In this document: positions 37,928-49,156 of the stretch, in pieces
Layout of the letters: the number at the start of each line of letters is the position of its first letter
Position numbering within the stretch: position 1 is the first letter of the stretch
DNA from: Gammaproteobacteria bacterium
GTDB taxonomy: Bacteria > Pseudomonadota > Gammaproteobacteria > Pseudomonadales > Pseudohongiellaceae
Length of the DNA: 64,000 nt
Direction of reading: 5' to 3'
Assembly: GCA_002730035.1 (NCBI GenBank)
Contig: PBYU01000061.1
Span: forward strand, 6,972-70,971
Notes under the pieces: model-generated
Seen by the model: only the letters and a program-made list of their open reading frames with translations
Database searches by the model: none
What the model was told of the DNA's origin: nothing
Made by a program: the position numbers and the translations under genes

Positions 37928-39358
37928 TTACTTAGTACGAAACCCTTTCGCAGCTAGTTCTTTGGCGAGTAAGCCGACACTGCCCGCTCCCTGCGTCAGT
38001 ACCATGTCTCCGCCTCTTGAAAGATCTTTGAGAATGCTGTGCACATCTGACTCTTTTTGTACGTAGAGGGGGTCTACTTTGCCTCTCAGGCGAATACTCC
38101 TGCACAGGCTTCTGGAGTCAGCACCGGCAATTTTCTTCTCCCCGGCAGCGTAGACCTCCAGCAGCAACAACACGTCTACTTCGGATAACACCTCAACAAA
38201 ATCTTCATAGAGATCCTTGGTTCGGCTATAGCGGTGTGGCTGATAGATCATGACCAGCCTGTTTTTAGGCCAGCCATCCCGCAATGCCCTGACAGTGGCT
38301 GCCACTTCGGAAGGATGATGACCATAGTCGTCAATCAAGGTGACTGTGCCGTCTTCAACCTCAAACTCCCCCTGCACATCGAAACGCCTGCCGACACCGG
38401 AGAATTGCCGTATTCCGTTGCGGATATGCGCATCTCTAATTCCTTCATCAGAAGCGATAACGACAGCGGCAGTAGCATTCAGCGCATTATGCTTTCCGGG
38501 CATATTCAACTTAATTTTCAGTGGTTTCTTCTTACCCTGCCGGCTAACCTCGAACTTGGTTATTCCTTCATTCTGTACTAGATTGCCGATCCTGAAGTCT
38601 GCATTCTTGGAGAAGCCATAGGTAAGCTTGGGTCGCGAAACCTGCGGGAGTATCTCTCTGACAACTGGATCATCGACACAAAGCACTGCCAACCCATAAA
38701 ATGGCAGATTGTGCAAAAAATCGACGAAGTATTTCTTCAGATTCTCAAAATCTCCACCATAGGTGCTCAAATGATCGGCTTCGATGTTGGTAACCACCGC
38801 GACCATGGGTTGCAGATGCATAAAAGAGGCATCGCTCTCGTCCGCCTCCGCTACCAGATAACGGCTCTCTCCCAACTGGGCATTGGTGCCTGCGCTGTTT
38901 AACAGTCCCCCGATGACGAAAGTCGGATCGAATCCTGCTTCGGCTAGTATCGAAGCAACAATGCTGGTGGTGGTCGTCTTGCCATGAGTGCCAGCAATGG
39001 CGATCGAATGGCGGTAACGCATCAATTCCGCTAACATTTCAGCCCTGGGAATCAATGGCTTGGATTGTGAAACTGCAGCCTTTAGCTCTGGATTTCTCTG
39101 CTTGACGGCGGATGAGTAAACGACCACGTCTGCCTGTTTCACATTCTTCGAATCATGGCCTATAAAGATTTTGGCTCCCATCGATTTCAGTCGCTGAGTA
39201 TTGGAAGACTTTCTTATATCCGAGCCGGTGATCTTGTAACCCTGGTTCAACAATACTTCGGCAATACCGCACATGCCGGCACCACCGATACCAACGAAAT
39301 GGATGGTTTTGATGCGCCGCATCTCCGGAATGACGTGCAGCTGGTCAGCGCCCGGCAT
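37928..39358 (-). CDS. murC: UDP-N-acetylmuramate--L-alanine ligase
   Basis: This enzyme adds L-alanine to UDP-MurNAc, the first amino-acid step of murein precursor synthesis. The ATP loop is [17 protein letters not shown], and the N-terminal nucleotide fold is [19 protein letters not shown] chose the ATG at 39358, which overlaps the murG stop by 14 bases and gives 476 residues beginning [17 protein letters not shown], aligning with E. coli MurC; an upstream in-frame start would add 22 unlike residues. Confidence 0.97.
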   Translation of the reverse strand: MPGADQLHVIPEMRRIKTIHFVGIGGAGMCGIAEVLLNQGYKITGSDIRKSSNTQRLKSMGAKIFIGHDSKNVKQADVVVYSSAVKQRNPELKAAVSQSKPLIPRAEMLAELMRYRHSIAIAGTHGKTTTTSIVASILAEAGFDPTFVIGGLLNSAGTNAQLGESRYLVAEADESDASFMHLQPMVAVVTNIEADHLSTYGGDFENLKKYFVDFLHNLPFYGLAVLCVDDPVVREILPQVSRPKLTYGFSKNADFRIGNLVQNEGITKFEVSRQGKKKPLKIKLNMPGKHNALNATAAVVIASDEGIRDAHIRNGIRQFSGVGRRFDVQGEFEVEDGTVTLIDDYGHHPSEVAATVRALRDGWPKNRLVMIYQPHRYSRTKDLYEDFVEVLSEVDVLLLLEVYAAGEKKIAGADSRSLCRSIRLRGKVDPLYVQKESDVHSILKDLSRGGDMVLTQGAGSVGLLAKELAAKGFRTK

Positions 39359-40457
39359 TAGCATACTCCAGACATTCCTCAGCAATGACTTCACTGGCAT
39401 CACAGATTGCCAATGCGGCGGCACGCTGACTTAGACCCAGCAGTTTTGCCCGGTTACCTTGCAGATCTCGAATAATCTCCAGAAGAGACTGCGCCGACAA
39501 CTCCGCTTGCTGGAGTAAATACGCCGCGTGCTCCTGAGATAGCCATTGCGCATTCAGGGTTTGTTGTTGGTCTTTGTGATGAGGATAAGGAATCAGTATG
39601 GATGCTCTTCCAGCGGCCGCAATTTCACTCACCGTGCTGGCTCCGGAACGGCAAATAACCAGATCTGCCCATCCGTAGGCTGCCGCCATATCATCGATGA
39701 ATGGAACGACACGGCAAGCTTCATCGAGCTGCAGCCCAAGTGATTGGTATTGTTGACGAGTCTTCTGAAAAGTAGCGCTACCAGTCTGGTGAAAAACCTG
39801 TGGAGTGTTGGACTCGCTCAGTTGGGCGAGCACCTCGGGTATCGCCTCGTTAATCGCTGCCGCGCCCTGACTTCCACCCAGCACTAGTATGTGCAGTGGT
39901 GCCGATTGCGCGAGTTGCCGATTGCTGCTCCCCAGATGATGCAATTTCACTATATCCTGGCGTAGCGGATTTCCTGTATGCCTGACTTTTTTACCGGGCT
40001 GGAACGTGCCAGGAAATGCTTCGAAGACTCGATCGGCGATTCGGGACAAGCATTTGTTCGTCAACCCGGCAACTGCATTCTGCTCATGAACTAACAGTGG
40101 TTTGCCCATCAGCTTCGCCGCTATGCCGGCCGGACCGCACACAAACCCACCCATACCCAATATGCAGTTCGGTTTGACTCGGCGAATAACGACCATCGAC
40201 TGCATAAATGCACCAAACAACATGAAAGGAGCCATCAATTTTCGCGACATGCTGGATCCACGTAGCCCCTTGACCGATATTTGATGTAATTTGAAATCTG
40301 TACCCGCCAACAATTCATTCTCCATGCCATGCCGAGTCCCCAGCCACTCCACGTTTATCGAATGACTCGCCAAAACTTCGGCTATCGACAGTGCCGGAAA
40401 CACATGTCCGCCGGTGCCCGCCGCCATAACCAGTACAGTCACATTGTCGGAATCCAT
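39345..40457 (-). CDS. murG: UDP-GlcNAc:lipid I N-acetylglucosaminyltransferase
   Basis: This 370-residue peripheral membrane glycosyltransferase (GT28) turns lipid I into lipid II on the cytosolic face. The glycine-rich loops [20 protein letters not shown] and [18 protein letters not shown] and the donor-site [16 protein letters not shown] are all present. It follows ftsW by five bases and overlaps murC. Confidence 0.98.
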   Translation of the reverse strand: MDSDNVTVLVMAAGTGGHVFPALSIAEVLASHSINVEWLGTRHGMENELLAGTDFKLHQISVKGLRGSSMSRKLMAPFMLFGAFMQSMVVIRRVKPNCILGMGGFVCGPAGIAAKLMGKPLLVHEQNAVAGLTNKCLSRIADRVFEAFPGTFQPGKKVRHTGNPLRQDIVKLHHLGSSNRQLAQSAPLHILVLGGSQGAAAINEAIPEVLAQLSESNTPQVFHQTGSATFQKTRQQYQSLGLQLDEACRVVPFIDDMAAAYGWADLVICRSGASTVSEIAAAGRASILIPYPHHKDQQQTLNAQWLSQEHAAYLLQQAELSAQSLLEIIRDLQGNRAKLLGLSQRAAALAICDASEVIAEECLEYANAGR

Positions 40458-40462
40458 AAACT

Positions 40463-41659
40463 TTAGCCTTCTCGATCATCGCTTTTAACTCGGCCTTCTG
40501 CATCGCTCACCAAATTTTCTGTTTCATATTGGATTCGCACCAGCAATGCCACCATGAAACAACTCACGATCAGACTGGCTCCTCCGTAGCTGAGAAATGG
40601 TAGAGTCAATCCCTTGGTTGGCAGTAATCCAATGTTCACACCGATGTTGATGAGTGCCTGGCCGGCAAATAACAGGGCCAGCCCATAGGCAAAGAATGCG
40701 GCAAACAGACTCTGTTTTTGCTGTGCTGCTTTGCCGATTGAAAATGCAAAATAAACCAACAGACAGAAAAGCAATACAACGAAGGAGACTCCCAACAGAC
40801 CAAGCTCTTCACCGATAATGGCCAGCACAAAATCGTTATGTGCTTCAGGAAGGAAGTATAATTTCTGAATACTGTTACCCAGGCCAACACCCAGCCATTC
40901 CCCGCGACCGAAAGCGATTAGCGCCTGTGTGAGCTGGTAGCTTCCAGCGTAGACATTTTCAGCTGCCCATGGATTCAGATAGGAGGAGAACCTGACGATT
41001 ACATAGGGCTCGGTCAGTGCAAGAAAGGTCGCTGCACCCGTAATGACAACGAGCAGTAATACAAAACGGTAAAGCTTGGCGCCGGCCAGAAATATCATAC
41101 AGAACGTGGTAAGTATGAGGATAACTATGCTGCCGTGATCTGGCTCGAGCTGCAGTAGTACTGCCGCTGTGCCAATAACCAGCATGGGCTTGAAGAACCC
41201 GGACCAATTGTCCCTCACCTCGTCAAGGTGACGTTCCAGAAAAGCAGCAAGATAGATAACGATAAATACCTTTGCCAGTTCCGAGGCTTGCAAATTGAAA
41301 AATCCAAGATCTATCCAGCGAGCACTGCCATTCACGACCTTGCCAATCCCCGGCACTAATACCAACACCAGCAGAGCATAGGAGCCCATGAGCAAAAACC
41401 AACTGGATCTTCGCCAAAAGATAATTGGCACGTTGAGGGTAATTACCATCACGGATAGGCCCATTAGTGCGAAAATTGCCTGGCGTTTAAAATGATAGAA
41501 CGGATCGCCGTACTGGCTGCTGGCAATTTCTACTGAAGCCGAAGTCATCATCAACAACCCGCACATCAACAACAGACAGGTAACCAGCAGCATAGGATTC
41601 AGGGAACTGGAAGAGCCCTGCCGTACACTGGAGCCGAAGCTAGCAGTTGCCATACTCAT
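40463..41659 (-). CDS. ftsW: division glycan polymerase FtsW
   Basis: This 398-residue SEDS-family membrane protein polymerises lipid II at the septum with FtsI. About ten hydrophobic segments are seen. Family motifs include GIGKVVNGSARWIDLGFFNLQ, shown here in part as VVNGSARWIDLGF, and the C-terminal LPFLSYGGASLIVSC. Its start overlaps the murD stop (ATGA). The N-terminal cytoplasmic tail is about 27 residues. Confidence 0.98.
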   Translation of the reverse strand: MSMATASFGSSVRQGSSSSLNPMLLVTCLLLMCGLLMMTSASVEIASSQYGDPFYHFKRQAIFALMGLSVMVITLNVPIIFWRRSSWFLLMGSYALLVLVLVPGIGKVVNGSARWIDLGFFNLQASELAKVFIVIYLAAFLERHLDEVRDNWSGFFKPMLVIGTAAVLLQLEPDHGSIVILILTTFCMIFLAGAKLYRFVLLLVVITGAATFLALTEPYVIVRFSSYLNPWAAENVYAGSYQLTQALIAFGRGEWLGVGLGNSIQKLYFLPEAHNDFVLAIIGEELGLLGVSFVVLLFCLLVYFAFSIGKAAQQKQSLFAAFFAYGLALLFAGQALINIGVNIGLLPTKGLTLPFLSYGGASLIVSCFMVALLVRIQYETENLVSDAEGRVKSDDREG

Positions 41660-43035
41660 TGCAGCTGCTCCACTGATTGCAACTGCTCGACAGAATGAAT
41701 AAACGCCTGCCCCCGATGCTGAAAGTTTTCAAACATGTCAAAACTTGCACAAGCAGGTGAAAGCAGAACAGCGTCTCCCACAGCAGCGTGTTCGAGAGCC
41801 ACCAGTACGGCATCTTGCATGTCGTTTGCGAAATAGGTCTGTAACTCTTTGTCAAAACTAGCAGCCATCTCTACCGCATCCTGTCCGATAAGTATGACTT
41901 CCTTTGCCCACCGGTTAATCACTGGTACCAAAGCACTGAAATCTGCTCCTTTGCCAACACCGCCGGCGATCAGCAAAATGTGGCCGGTTATGCGCTGACC
42001 CAGCCCTTCTACGGCCGCCATAGTCGCTCCGACATTAGTTCCTTTCGAGTCGTTATAGAATTCAACGCCATTCACATTGGCGACCCACTGGCAGCGATGC
42101 GGCAGACCTTCGAATTCTCTAATTGCCGCCCGGATACATTTCATCTCTATACCTACCGCCATTGCCAAGCCTACTGCCGCCAGAACATTGGCGATGTTAT
42201 GTTGACCGAAAACCTTCAACTCGTTTACTGAAACGATTTTCTCGAACTGAAAGGCCAGGTACTGATCTCCATCTTCTTCCAGAAGCCCGAGGCCATTAAC
42301 ACCAAGGCGGCTGAATCCAAAATCCCAAACAGGCAAGCTCAATTCCGATTGAGGGTAGCTGTAACTATCATCCCGGTTGATCACTAGCTGCTTACAACCA
42401 TTGAATACTCGTAATTTTGCCTGGCGATACTCGTCCAGGTTCTCGTAGCGATCCATGTGGTCCGCACTGAGGTTCAGGATAACGGCGACTTCTGCACCCA
42501 GATTCTCAGTGGTTTCCAACTGAAAACTGGACAATTCGAGCACGTAATAGTCCTTTTTTCCTTCACTGAGCAAGTCCAGTGCTGGCTTGAAATTTGTCCC
42601 ATCGAGATTTCCTCCCAATCCAAATTTTTTGCCGGCCTTCTCGAATATCTGTGCCAGAATCGCCACCACAGTACTCTTTCCATTTGAGCCAGTAACAGCA
42701 ATTATCGGTGCTGTCACAGTCCTGGAGAAAATATCGATATCTCCAGTAATCGGCACACCTGCACGCCTGGCTGCTACGATTGCAGGTGTCTTCAAGCTCA
42801 CTCCCGGACTCATTACCAATTCGCTCGCATTTAGTAAGCTGTCTACAGAAAACTTTCCTAACTCACAGTCAACACCGGGGAGTAGTTCTCGCAACTCCGG
42901 CAACCCGGGCGGATTCTCTCGACTGTCGACTACTCTGAAATTCTTTCCGATTGCAGCAAAATACCTGGCACAGGAAAGACCTGTGTCACCCAACCCAACT
43001 ATGACGCTGATCGGATTTGAAGACTCATCTAACAC
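41656..43035 (-). CDS. murD: UDP-MurNAc-L-alanine--D-glutamate ligase
   Basis: This 459-residue Mur ligase adds D-glutamate. The ATP loop ITVTGSNGKSTVVAILAQIF (as IAVTGSNGKSTVVAIL) and the NDSKGTNVGATMAAVEGL segment are typical. The C-terminal sequence ends with a duplicated SVEQLQ, a tiny in-frame repeat. It lies 22 bases after mraY and overlaps ftsW by four bases. Confidence 0.98.
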   Translation of the reverse strand: MLDESSNPISVIVGLGDTGLSCARYFAAIGKNFRVVDSRENPPGLPELRELLPGVDCELGKFSVDSLLNASELVMSPGVSLKTPAIVAARRAGVPITGDIDIFSRTVTAPIIAVTGSNGKSTVVAILAQIFEKAGKKFGLGGNLDGTNFKPALDLLSEGKKDYYVLELSSFQLETTENLGAEVAVILNLSADHMDRYENLDEYRQAKLRVFNGCKQLVINRDDSYSYPQSELSLPVWDFGFSRLGVNGLGLLEEDGDQYLAFQFEKIVSVNELKVFGQHNIANVLAAVGLAMAVGIEMKCIRAAIREFEGLPHRCQWVANVNGVEFYNDSKGTNVGATMAAVEGLGQRITGHILLIAGGVGKGADFSALVPVINRWAKEVILIGQDAVEMAASFDKELQTYFANDMQDAVLVALEHAAVGDAVLLSPACASFDMFENFQHRGQAFIHSVEQLQSVEQLQ

Positions 43036-43057
43036 CGATAATTTGCCCTGTTAATCT

Positions 43058-44140
43058 TCATCGAAGCTTTAACGTCGCCAAACCAAACAAGACCAACATG
43101 ACCGTGATGATCCAGAACCGCACAATTACCCTCGGTTCAGGCCAGCCCTTCAATTCGAAGTGATGATGCAGCGGCGCCATTCTGAAAATGCGCTTACCGG
43201 TCAGCTTGAATGAGGCTACCTGCAGGATCACCGATACGGTTTCCATGACGAATACACCACCCATAATAAACAACACGATTTCATGCCGGGAGACAATTGC
43301 CATAACGCCGAGAGCGGCACCCAGTGCCAGCGCTCCCACATCACCCATAAAGATTTGTGCCGGATAGGTGTTAAACCAGAGGAAGCCCATTCCGGCACCA
43401 ACCAGTGCCCCGGCAAAAATTACAATTTCACCTGACCCGGCTACGTTAGGAATATTCAAATAGGCAGAGAATTCGCTATGACCAGCCAGGTAGGCTATTA
43501 GTCCAAGCGCACCACCGACCATAACAGTGGGCAATATTGCCAGGCCGTCGAGTCCATCTGTGAGATTTACCGCGTTGCTGAAACCGACAATTACGAAACA
43601 GCTGATCGCTATATAGAAAATACCCGTGTTGATTGCGATGTCTTTGAAAAATGGCACTATGTATTCAGTTTCTAATGGACTGATTGCGGTGTAGTAGAGA
43701 ACTATTGCAGCAATCAACCCAATAAGTGTTTGCCAGATAAGTTTCCAGCGTGCCGATAATCCAGCTGGATCCTTCTCGAATACTTTTCGATAATCATCTA
43801 CCCAGCCCACCGCACCAAAAAACAGGGTGACTAGTAGCACAATCCATACGTAGTGATTGGTCAAGTCAGACCACAGCAGTGTAGTCATGGCGATACTAAC
43901 CAGTATCAAGGCGCCACCCATCGTTGGGGTGCCTGCCTTGCTGAAATGGGTTTCCGGCCCATCATCACGAACCACCTGCCCGATTTGATGATAGTTGAGT
44001 CTCCGAATCAACGACGGACCTATAATTAACGACACTCCCATGGCTGTGAGAATGCTGAATATGCCGCGTACTGTGATGTACTGCAGCACGGCAAAGTTAT
44101 TGTTGAATTGCATCAAGTAATCAGATAACCAAACCAGCAT
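43058..44140 (-). CDS. mraY: phospho-N-acetylmuramoyl-pentapeptide transferase
   Basis: This 360-residue, ten-helix membrane enzyme makes lipid I from UDP-MurNAc-pentapeptide and undecaprenyl phosphate. The [18 protein letters not shown] loop, [13 protein letters not shown], the catalytic [18 protein letters not shown] and the [14 protein letters not shown] loop are all intact. It overlaps the murF stop by one base, so the two are translationally coupled. Confidence 0.99.
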   Translation of the reverse strand: MLVWLSDYLMQFNNNFAVLQYITVRGIFSILTAMGVSLIIGPSLIRRLNYHQIGQVVRDDGPETHFSKAGTPTMGGALILVSIAMTTLLWSDLTNHYVWIVLLVTLFFGAVGWVDDYRKVFEKDPAGLSARWKLIWQTLIGLIAAIVLYYTAISPLETEYIVPFFKDIAINTGIFYIAISCFVIVGFSNAVNLTDGLDGLAILPTVMVGGALGLIAYLAGHSEFSAYLNIPNVAGSGEIVIFAGALVGAGMGFLWFNTYPAQIFMGDVGALALGAALGVMAIVSRHEIVLFIMGGVFVMETVSVILQVASFKLTGKRIFRMAPLHHHFELKGWPEPRVIVRFWIITVMLVLFGLATLKLR

Positions 44141-45498
44141 TAGCCGCCCTCGCTTGTCATCAAGGAACTTACTACCGTCTCCATTTGAGACCCTCGCGAT
44201 CCTTTCACGAGGAAGACAGTGTTTTCGTTTGCGATTTCCTTACATGCCGCTACTAATTCTGCCTTGTCGGAAAAATGTCGTGCCTTGTATCCAAAAGCCT
44301 GCACTGCTAACAGCGAGCATTCACCAACTGCCCAGAATTCATTAACTCCTGCGCGGGATGCGTACTCACCCACTGCTGAATGAGCTGCCGCAATTTCTGC
44401 TCCGAGCTCCTTCATGTCCCCCGCAATAAGCACTGTTTTCGTGGGATAAGTCACCAGTACATCGATAGCCGCGATGAATGAAGTCGGGCTGGCGTTGTAG
44501 GTATCATCGATCACGCAACAGCCATTAGTTCCCGTTAGAGGATTCAGCCTGCCTGCAACGGGTTTAAGGAGCTTCAGCCCTGCATGTACATCATCCAGAG
44601 TAGCTCCTGCCTGCATTGCCGCACTGGCGGCAGCTACGGCATTAGCCACATTATGTTTACCGAGTAATTTGAGTGTTATATCCTGACGGCCTGTCGGGGA
44701 GAGCAAGGTGAATGAAAGTCGCCCCTGACTATCCAATCTGCAGTTAGTTGCACTGTAGCTCACCGCCGTTTCAGAACTACCAGGACTGAATAACACGATA
44801 TTTTTTGAAGCAGCGCGTGCAATCCATTGCTCTACATTGGGATCATCAGCATTTAGTATGAGGGTTCCTGATTCGTGGAGACCTTCAATTATTTCTCCTT
44901 TTCCCTCAACGATTCCCTGTAGACTACCAAATCCGTCTATATGTGCTGCATTGGCATTGGTAATGAGCGCGATATCCGGCTGCGTTTTATCGACACTAAA
45001 GCTAATTTCACCCGCACAATCGGCTCCCATTTCGACTACGGCGAACCGGTGTTCGTCATTCAGCTGCAACAGGGTGAGCGACACACCAATGGTGTTGTTG
45101 AGATTTGCATGAGTGACTAGGGTCGCAGCCCGATTGCTCAAGATACTGTTGATCATTTCTTTTACTGTGGTCTTCCCTTGACTACCGGTAAGAGCAATTA
45201 CAGTGGCTGAGCTGCGCTGACGATTTAGTTTTGCTATCTCCCCCAGCGCCAGATGGGTATCTGCAACGCGCAACATTGGAATTTCGTGATCCAATTCTTG
45301 CGACACGATGGCACCCGAGGCTCCCTTTTCTATTGCCTCGGATACGAAAGCATTGCCATCGAATCTTTCACCACTCAGGGCTAAGTAGGCATCACCCCTG
45401 GCAAGTGTCCTGGTGTCAGTGGATAGTTGATTAAACACACTATCATTTCCGATGAGTTCACCACCCAATTGTTGAGCCAGTTCCGACAAGGCCATCAT
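44140..45498 (-). CDS. murF: UDP-MurNAc-tripeptide--D-alanyl-D-alanine ligase
   Basis: This Mur ligase adds the D-Ala-D-Ala dipeptide made by DdlB, completing the pentapeptide. The ATP loop is [19 protein letters not shown], and [18 protein letters not shown] is typical of MurF. The start is not certain: ATG codons at 45498 and 45495 and a TTG at 45507 are close together; I give 45498. It lies between murE and mraY. Confidence 0.97.
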   Translation of the reverse strand: MMALSELAQQLGGELIGNDSVFNQLSTDTRTLARGDAYLALSGERFDGNAFVSEAIEKGASGAIVSQELDHEIPMLRVADTHLALGEIAKLNRQRSSATVIALTGSQGKTTVKEMINSILSNRAATLVTHANLNNTIGVSLTLLQLNDEHRFAVVEMGADCAGEISFSVDKTQPDIALITNANAAHIDGFGSLQGIVEGKGEIIEGLHESGTLILNADDPNVEQWIARAASKNIVLFSPGSSETAVSYSATNCRLDSQGRLSFTLLSPTGRQDITLKLLGKHNVANAVAAASAAMQAGATLDDVHAGLKLLKPVAGRLNPLTGTNGCCVIDDTYNASPTSFIAAIDVLVTYPTKTVLIAGDMKELGAEIAAAHSAVGEYASRAGVNEFWAVGECSLLAVQAFGYKARHFSDKAELVAACKEIANENTVFLVKGSRGSQMETVVSSLMTSEGG

Positions 45499-45522
45499 TC
45501 CTATCAAGCTTGCTGAGCTCCA

Positions 45523-47055
45523 CTATTTATTTTTACGCGTTTTCAGGGCGAGCCGCACCTGATTTGCATCGCTGAATATTATTCTTTCGCCACCTGACTC
45601 CTGATAGGTCTCGTGGCCTTTGCCAGCCACCAACACCACATCTCCTGCAGCCGCATTTTCGATAGCAAAGGAAATAGCCTCGGCTCGATCTCTTTCTACG
45701 GTGACATCCGTAGGATTACTAATTCCACTCATAATATGTTGGATAATTTCATCACCCCGCTCGTTTCTGGGATTGTCGTCGGTGATAATCAAGCGGTCGG
45801 CATTTTGTTCGGCAATCTCTCCCATCATGGGTCGCTTACCCTTATCACGATTACCACCGCATCCGAAGACGCACCAGACGTTTCCTGAGAAATGATCCCG
45901 CAAGGCAACTAGTGCGCTTTTCAAACCATCGGGCGTATGTGCGTAATCCACTACAGCGGTAATCGATTCACTGCCTCCAATAATTTCCATTCGCCCATTG
46001 ACGGGTCGCAACTGGGAAATTTGTTCACAGAATTCTTCGATATCGATTTGTCTCTTGCGTGGAAGATAATTGATCAAGGCAGCGACCGTCGCCAATACAT
46101 TGCTGAAATTAAAATAGCCAATCAGCTTTCCGTGGATCTTGCCCTTACCTATTGGAGTGACAATCACTGCCTCGAATCCGTGGCGGGTGAGTTCCAGTTG
46201 TTCTGCAAAAACCGTAGCGATTGAATTTTCGATACTGTAAGTCGTAATATCCACATCCTTCTCGATTCCATTGATAATTGCCAAGGCATAGGGATCATCC
46301 AGATTGACAATGGCACTACGCAATCCTTCAACTAGAAACAATTTCTTCTTGTTTTCCGCATAGGCCTGCATGCTTTCGTGATAATCCAGGTGATCTCTGG
46401 TGAGATTAGTAAATATCGCCGTATCGAAATGCACAGCCTTCACGCGTTTTTGATGCAGCCCAACTGACGATACCTCCATCACCACTGGATCAATCCGGTC
46501 GACAACCATTTCTGCCAGGGCCATCTGGGTGAACACCGCATCCGGTGTAGTCAGTTGCGTCTCCTTCAACTCACCGCAGATACCGTACCCTAGAGTGCCC
46601 ATTACTCCGCACTTATACCCCAGCGCAGTAAGCGCCTGTGCAATAAATTGGCTACAACTGGTTTTGCCATTGGTACCGGTAATCCCAAATACGCTGAGCA
46701 TGGAACTCGGATCGGAATAGAAGCGTGCTGCAATCTCGCTGATCTTGGCTGAGAGGCCATCAATGGCAACAATCGCCAACCCTCGATGGATTCTTATACC
46801 CTGCCACCCTCCACCGGATTCGGCCAGGACCGCGACACAACCCAGCTCAATGGCCTGATCGATATACTCTCGCGCATCATGATTGTGCCCAAAACAGGCG
46901 ATGAAGAGATCGCCTTTTACTAATAGGCGGCTGTCCATCTGCACGCCGGTAATCTTTACATTGAGTTCCTGGGGAAGCGGTTCAGGCAGTTCTACAAGAC
47001 CGCCAATTAATTCAAGCAAGGATACAATTGGATTCAATTTCTCTGCCGTATTCAT
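45523..47055 (-). CDS. murE: UDP-MurNAc-L-Ala-D-Glu--meso-diaminopimelate ligase
   Basis: This 510-residue Mur ligase adds the third stem residue. The ATP loop is FGITGTNGKTSCSQFIAQAL. The motif DNPR in ITDDNPRNERGDEI is the signature for meso-diaminopimelate rather than lysine, so the organism has Gram-negative-type murein. It starts two bases after the ftsI stop. Confidence 0.98.
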   Translation of the reverse strand: MNTAEKLNPIVSLLELIGGLVELPEPLPQELNVKITGVQMDSRLLVKGDLFIACFGHNHDAREYIDQAIELGCVAVLAESGGGWQGIRIHRGLAIVAIDGLSAKISEIAARFYSDPSSMLSVFGITGTNGKTSCSQFIAQALTALGYKCGVMGTLGYGICGELKETQLTTPDAVFTQMALAEMVVDRIDPVVMEVSSVGLHQKRVKAVHFDTAIFTNLTRDHLDYHESMQAYAENKKKLFLVEGLRSAIVNLDDPYALAIINGIEKDVDITTYSIENSIATVFAEQLELTRHGFEAVIVTPIGKGKIHGKLIGYFNFSNVLATVAALINYLPRKRQIDIEEFCEQISQLRPVNGRMEIIGGSESITAVVDYAHTPDGLKSALVALRDHFSGNVWCVFGCGGNRDKGKRPMMGEIAEQNADRLIITDDNPRNERGDEIIQHIMSGISNPTDVTVERDRAEAISFAIENAAAGDVVLVAGKGHETYQESGGERIIFSDANQVRLALKTRKNK

Positions 47056-47057
47056 TG

Positions 47058-48785
47058 TTATAAAGAAGAGAGCTCCATGGTCTGGTCTGCAGGAATCTTA
47101 TCCGGGGCAATTTTCAGTATTCGCATAGCACCGGATGCAATTCGTGAAAAGACCGGAGCCGCCACCTGGCCGCCATAATGTTCTTCACCTTTCGGTTCAT
47201 TGACTACGACAACCACGACAATTTTCGGATCGGTTGCAGGAGCGAGCCCTACGAAAAGCGAATTATGAAGATATTCTTCGTAACCAAACTCCCCGACCAC
47301 ATGTGCAGTTCCGGTCTTACCAGCGACACTGTAAAACGGCACGTTGGCCTCGACAACCGATCCACCTCGACTGGGATCCACCACTGTGCTGAGCATATCC
47401 AGCACTTCCCTGCTAATGGATTCACTCAAGACTCTTTCCCGGGGCAGCTCAGAAACCGCAGTTTGATCCAGTTTGAGTAAGGAAACCGGTTTTCTAACAC
47501 CACCGTCGGCTATTACAGAATACGCCTGTGCCAGTTGTAGGGCCGATGTAGACAAGCCGTAACCGTAAGACAGAGTTGCGATTTCTATGCGGCTCCAGCG
47601 ACGGAGATTGGGCAGCACCCCACTGCGCTCTCCAGGAAATCCCGTTCCGGTAACCTGGCCAAATCCTACCCTCTCCAATACATCGCGAATTGGCTCGGCA
47701 CCAATCTGCAGCGCTATTTTTGTAGAACCGATGTTGCTTGACTTGGTAATAACCTTCGCAACGGTCAGGGTACCATAATCGAACAGGTCCTTGACTTCGT
47801 CTACACCTATCATCATCCAGCCCGGGCTGGTTTCAACTATGGTGTCCGGCGTATACAATCCCGATTCCAGTGCTGCGGCGATAGTAAACGCTTTTGCAGT
47901 CGACCCAGGCTCGAATACATCGGTGATTGCCCGGTTACGCAGCACACTGAAATCTGTCATGTTAGATTTGTTATGGGGGTTATAGGAGGGCTGATTTGCC
48001 ATCGCCAATACTTCACCGGTTTCAACATCCAGCACTACTACAGAGGCCGCCTTGGCGCGCCTGGTAATGAATTCTTCCTTGAGTTCCCGGTAAGCAATGT
48101 TCTGCAACCTGAAATCGATACTGAGTTCCAGACTCTTACCCGGTTGTGCGGTTTCAATTGTATTCAGTTCTTCGATGATATGGCCGCGCCTGTCTTTCAT
48201 GACCTGACGCCTGCCAGGCACACCACGCAGCCAGTCGTCATAGGTCAGTTCAAGGCCTTCCTGCCCGATATCATCAACATTGCTGAATCCAACCAGATGT
48301 GCGGCGGCTTCTCCCTGAGGATAGAAACGTTGATATTCCTGCTGCGCATACACTCCATCGATATCGAGTGCCAGTATTCGATTGGCGTCCGCCGGTGGAA
48401 GTCGTCGTTTAATATAGAGAAATTCCTTCCCCGAGTTCTTCTCTATGTTGTTGGCAAGGACTTCACCCTGCAACTCGAGCTGATCCGCCAGGCGCAAGAT
48501 AGCCTGTCTGTTGTCGGCAATCTCACTGGGATTTACCCAGATCGATTGCACTGGTGTGCTTACCGCTAATGGTTCTCCATTGCGGTCCGTAATCAATCCA
48601 CGGTTTGCCACCAGAGGTACAGTGCGAATGGTGCGGGCATCACCCTGCCCCTGCAGAAAGTCCCGCTCCAGAATGTGCAGGGCACTGACTTTCCATCCAA
48701 TAGCGATGACACACAACAGCATGGCGAACAGCACCAGATACAATCGCCATTGCTGCAAGAAACGCGATGTTCTGCTATCAGTCAT
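47058..48785 (-). CDS. ftsI: septal peptidoglycan transpeptidase FtsI (PBP3)
   Basis: This 575-residue class B penicillin-binding protein cross-links septal murein together with FtsW. One membrane helix lies near residues 13-33. The three penicillin-binding motifs are SxxK in FEPGSTAKAFTIA, SxN in TKSSNIGSTK and KTG in VAGKTGTAHV. It overlaps the end of ftsL by eight bases. Confidence 0.99.
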   Translation of the reverse strand: MTDSRTSRFLQQWRLYLVLFAMLLCVIAIGWKVSALHILERDFLQGQGDARTIRTVPLVANRGLITDRNGEPLAVSTPVQSIWVNPSEIADNRQAILRLADQLELQGEVLANNIEKNSGKEFLYIKRRLPPADANRILALDIDGVYAQQEYQRFYPQGEAAAHLVGFSNVDDIGQEGLELTYDDWLRGVPGRRQVMKDRRGHIIEELNTIETAQPGKSLELSIDFRLQNIAYRELKEEFITRRAKAASVVVLDVETGEVLAMANQPSYNPHNKSNMTDFSVLRNRAITDVFEPGSTAKAFTIAAALESGLYTPDTIVETSPGWMMIGVDEVKDLFDYGTLTVAKVITKSSNIGSTKIALQIGAEPIRDVLERVGFGQVTGTGFPGERSGVLPNLRRWSRIEIATLSYGYGLSTSALQLAQAYSVIADGGVRKPVSLLKLDQTAVSELPRERVLSESISREVLDMLSTVVDPSRGGSVVEANVPFYSVAGKTGTAHVVGEFGYEEYLHNSLFVGLAPATDPKIVVVVVVNEPKGEEHYGGQVAAPVFSRIASGAMRILKIAPDKIPADQTMELSSL

Positions 48786-49131
48786 GATTCACCAGTATGA
48801 TTTTGGACAGTTCGGGTACCTGCATCTGCAGCTGTTCTACCGCCTTTTGTTCGATACGACCCTCTACCCCAAAAGTGCTCTGTTCGATCAGTAGCTGGCC
48901 CCACTCGGTTTGCAGCTGATTAGCCTGGTCTTTCAGCTCCTGCAACTCGTTAAACGCAAATCGATTTTCATGAGTTGTATAGACAACGGAAAGCCCGGAG
49001 GAGAGCAACAAACCAAACAGCACCGCCAGTGAGAGATTCGCTGGTCGAAAGATCCCAGCCCAACGAAAAATGGACTCGCGCTTGTGCGTCACATCAAGTT
49101 GCTTTTTGTAGGCTCGGGTTGTCACTCGCAT
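48778..49131 (-). CDS. ftsL: cell division protein FtsL
   Basis: This 117-residue bitopic protein has one membrane helix (LSLAVLFGLLLSSGLSVVY) followed by a periplasmic leucine-zipper-like coiled coil that pairs with FtsB and FtsQ. Sequence conservation in this family is low, so the call rests on size, topology and place between rsmH and ftsI. The cytoplasmic tail is basic (RAYKKQLDVTHKRES). Confidence 0.93.
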   Translation of the reverse strand: MRVTTRAYKKQLDVTHKRESIFRWAGIFRPANLSLAVLFGLLLSSGLSVVYTTHENRFAFNELQELKDQANQLQTEWGQLLIEQSTFGVEGRIEQKAVEQLQMQVPELSKIILVNHD

Positions 49132-49156
49132 GGTTTCCTATAGGATTTGTCAAATC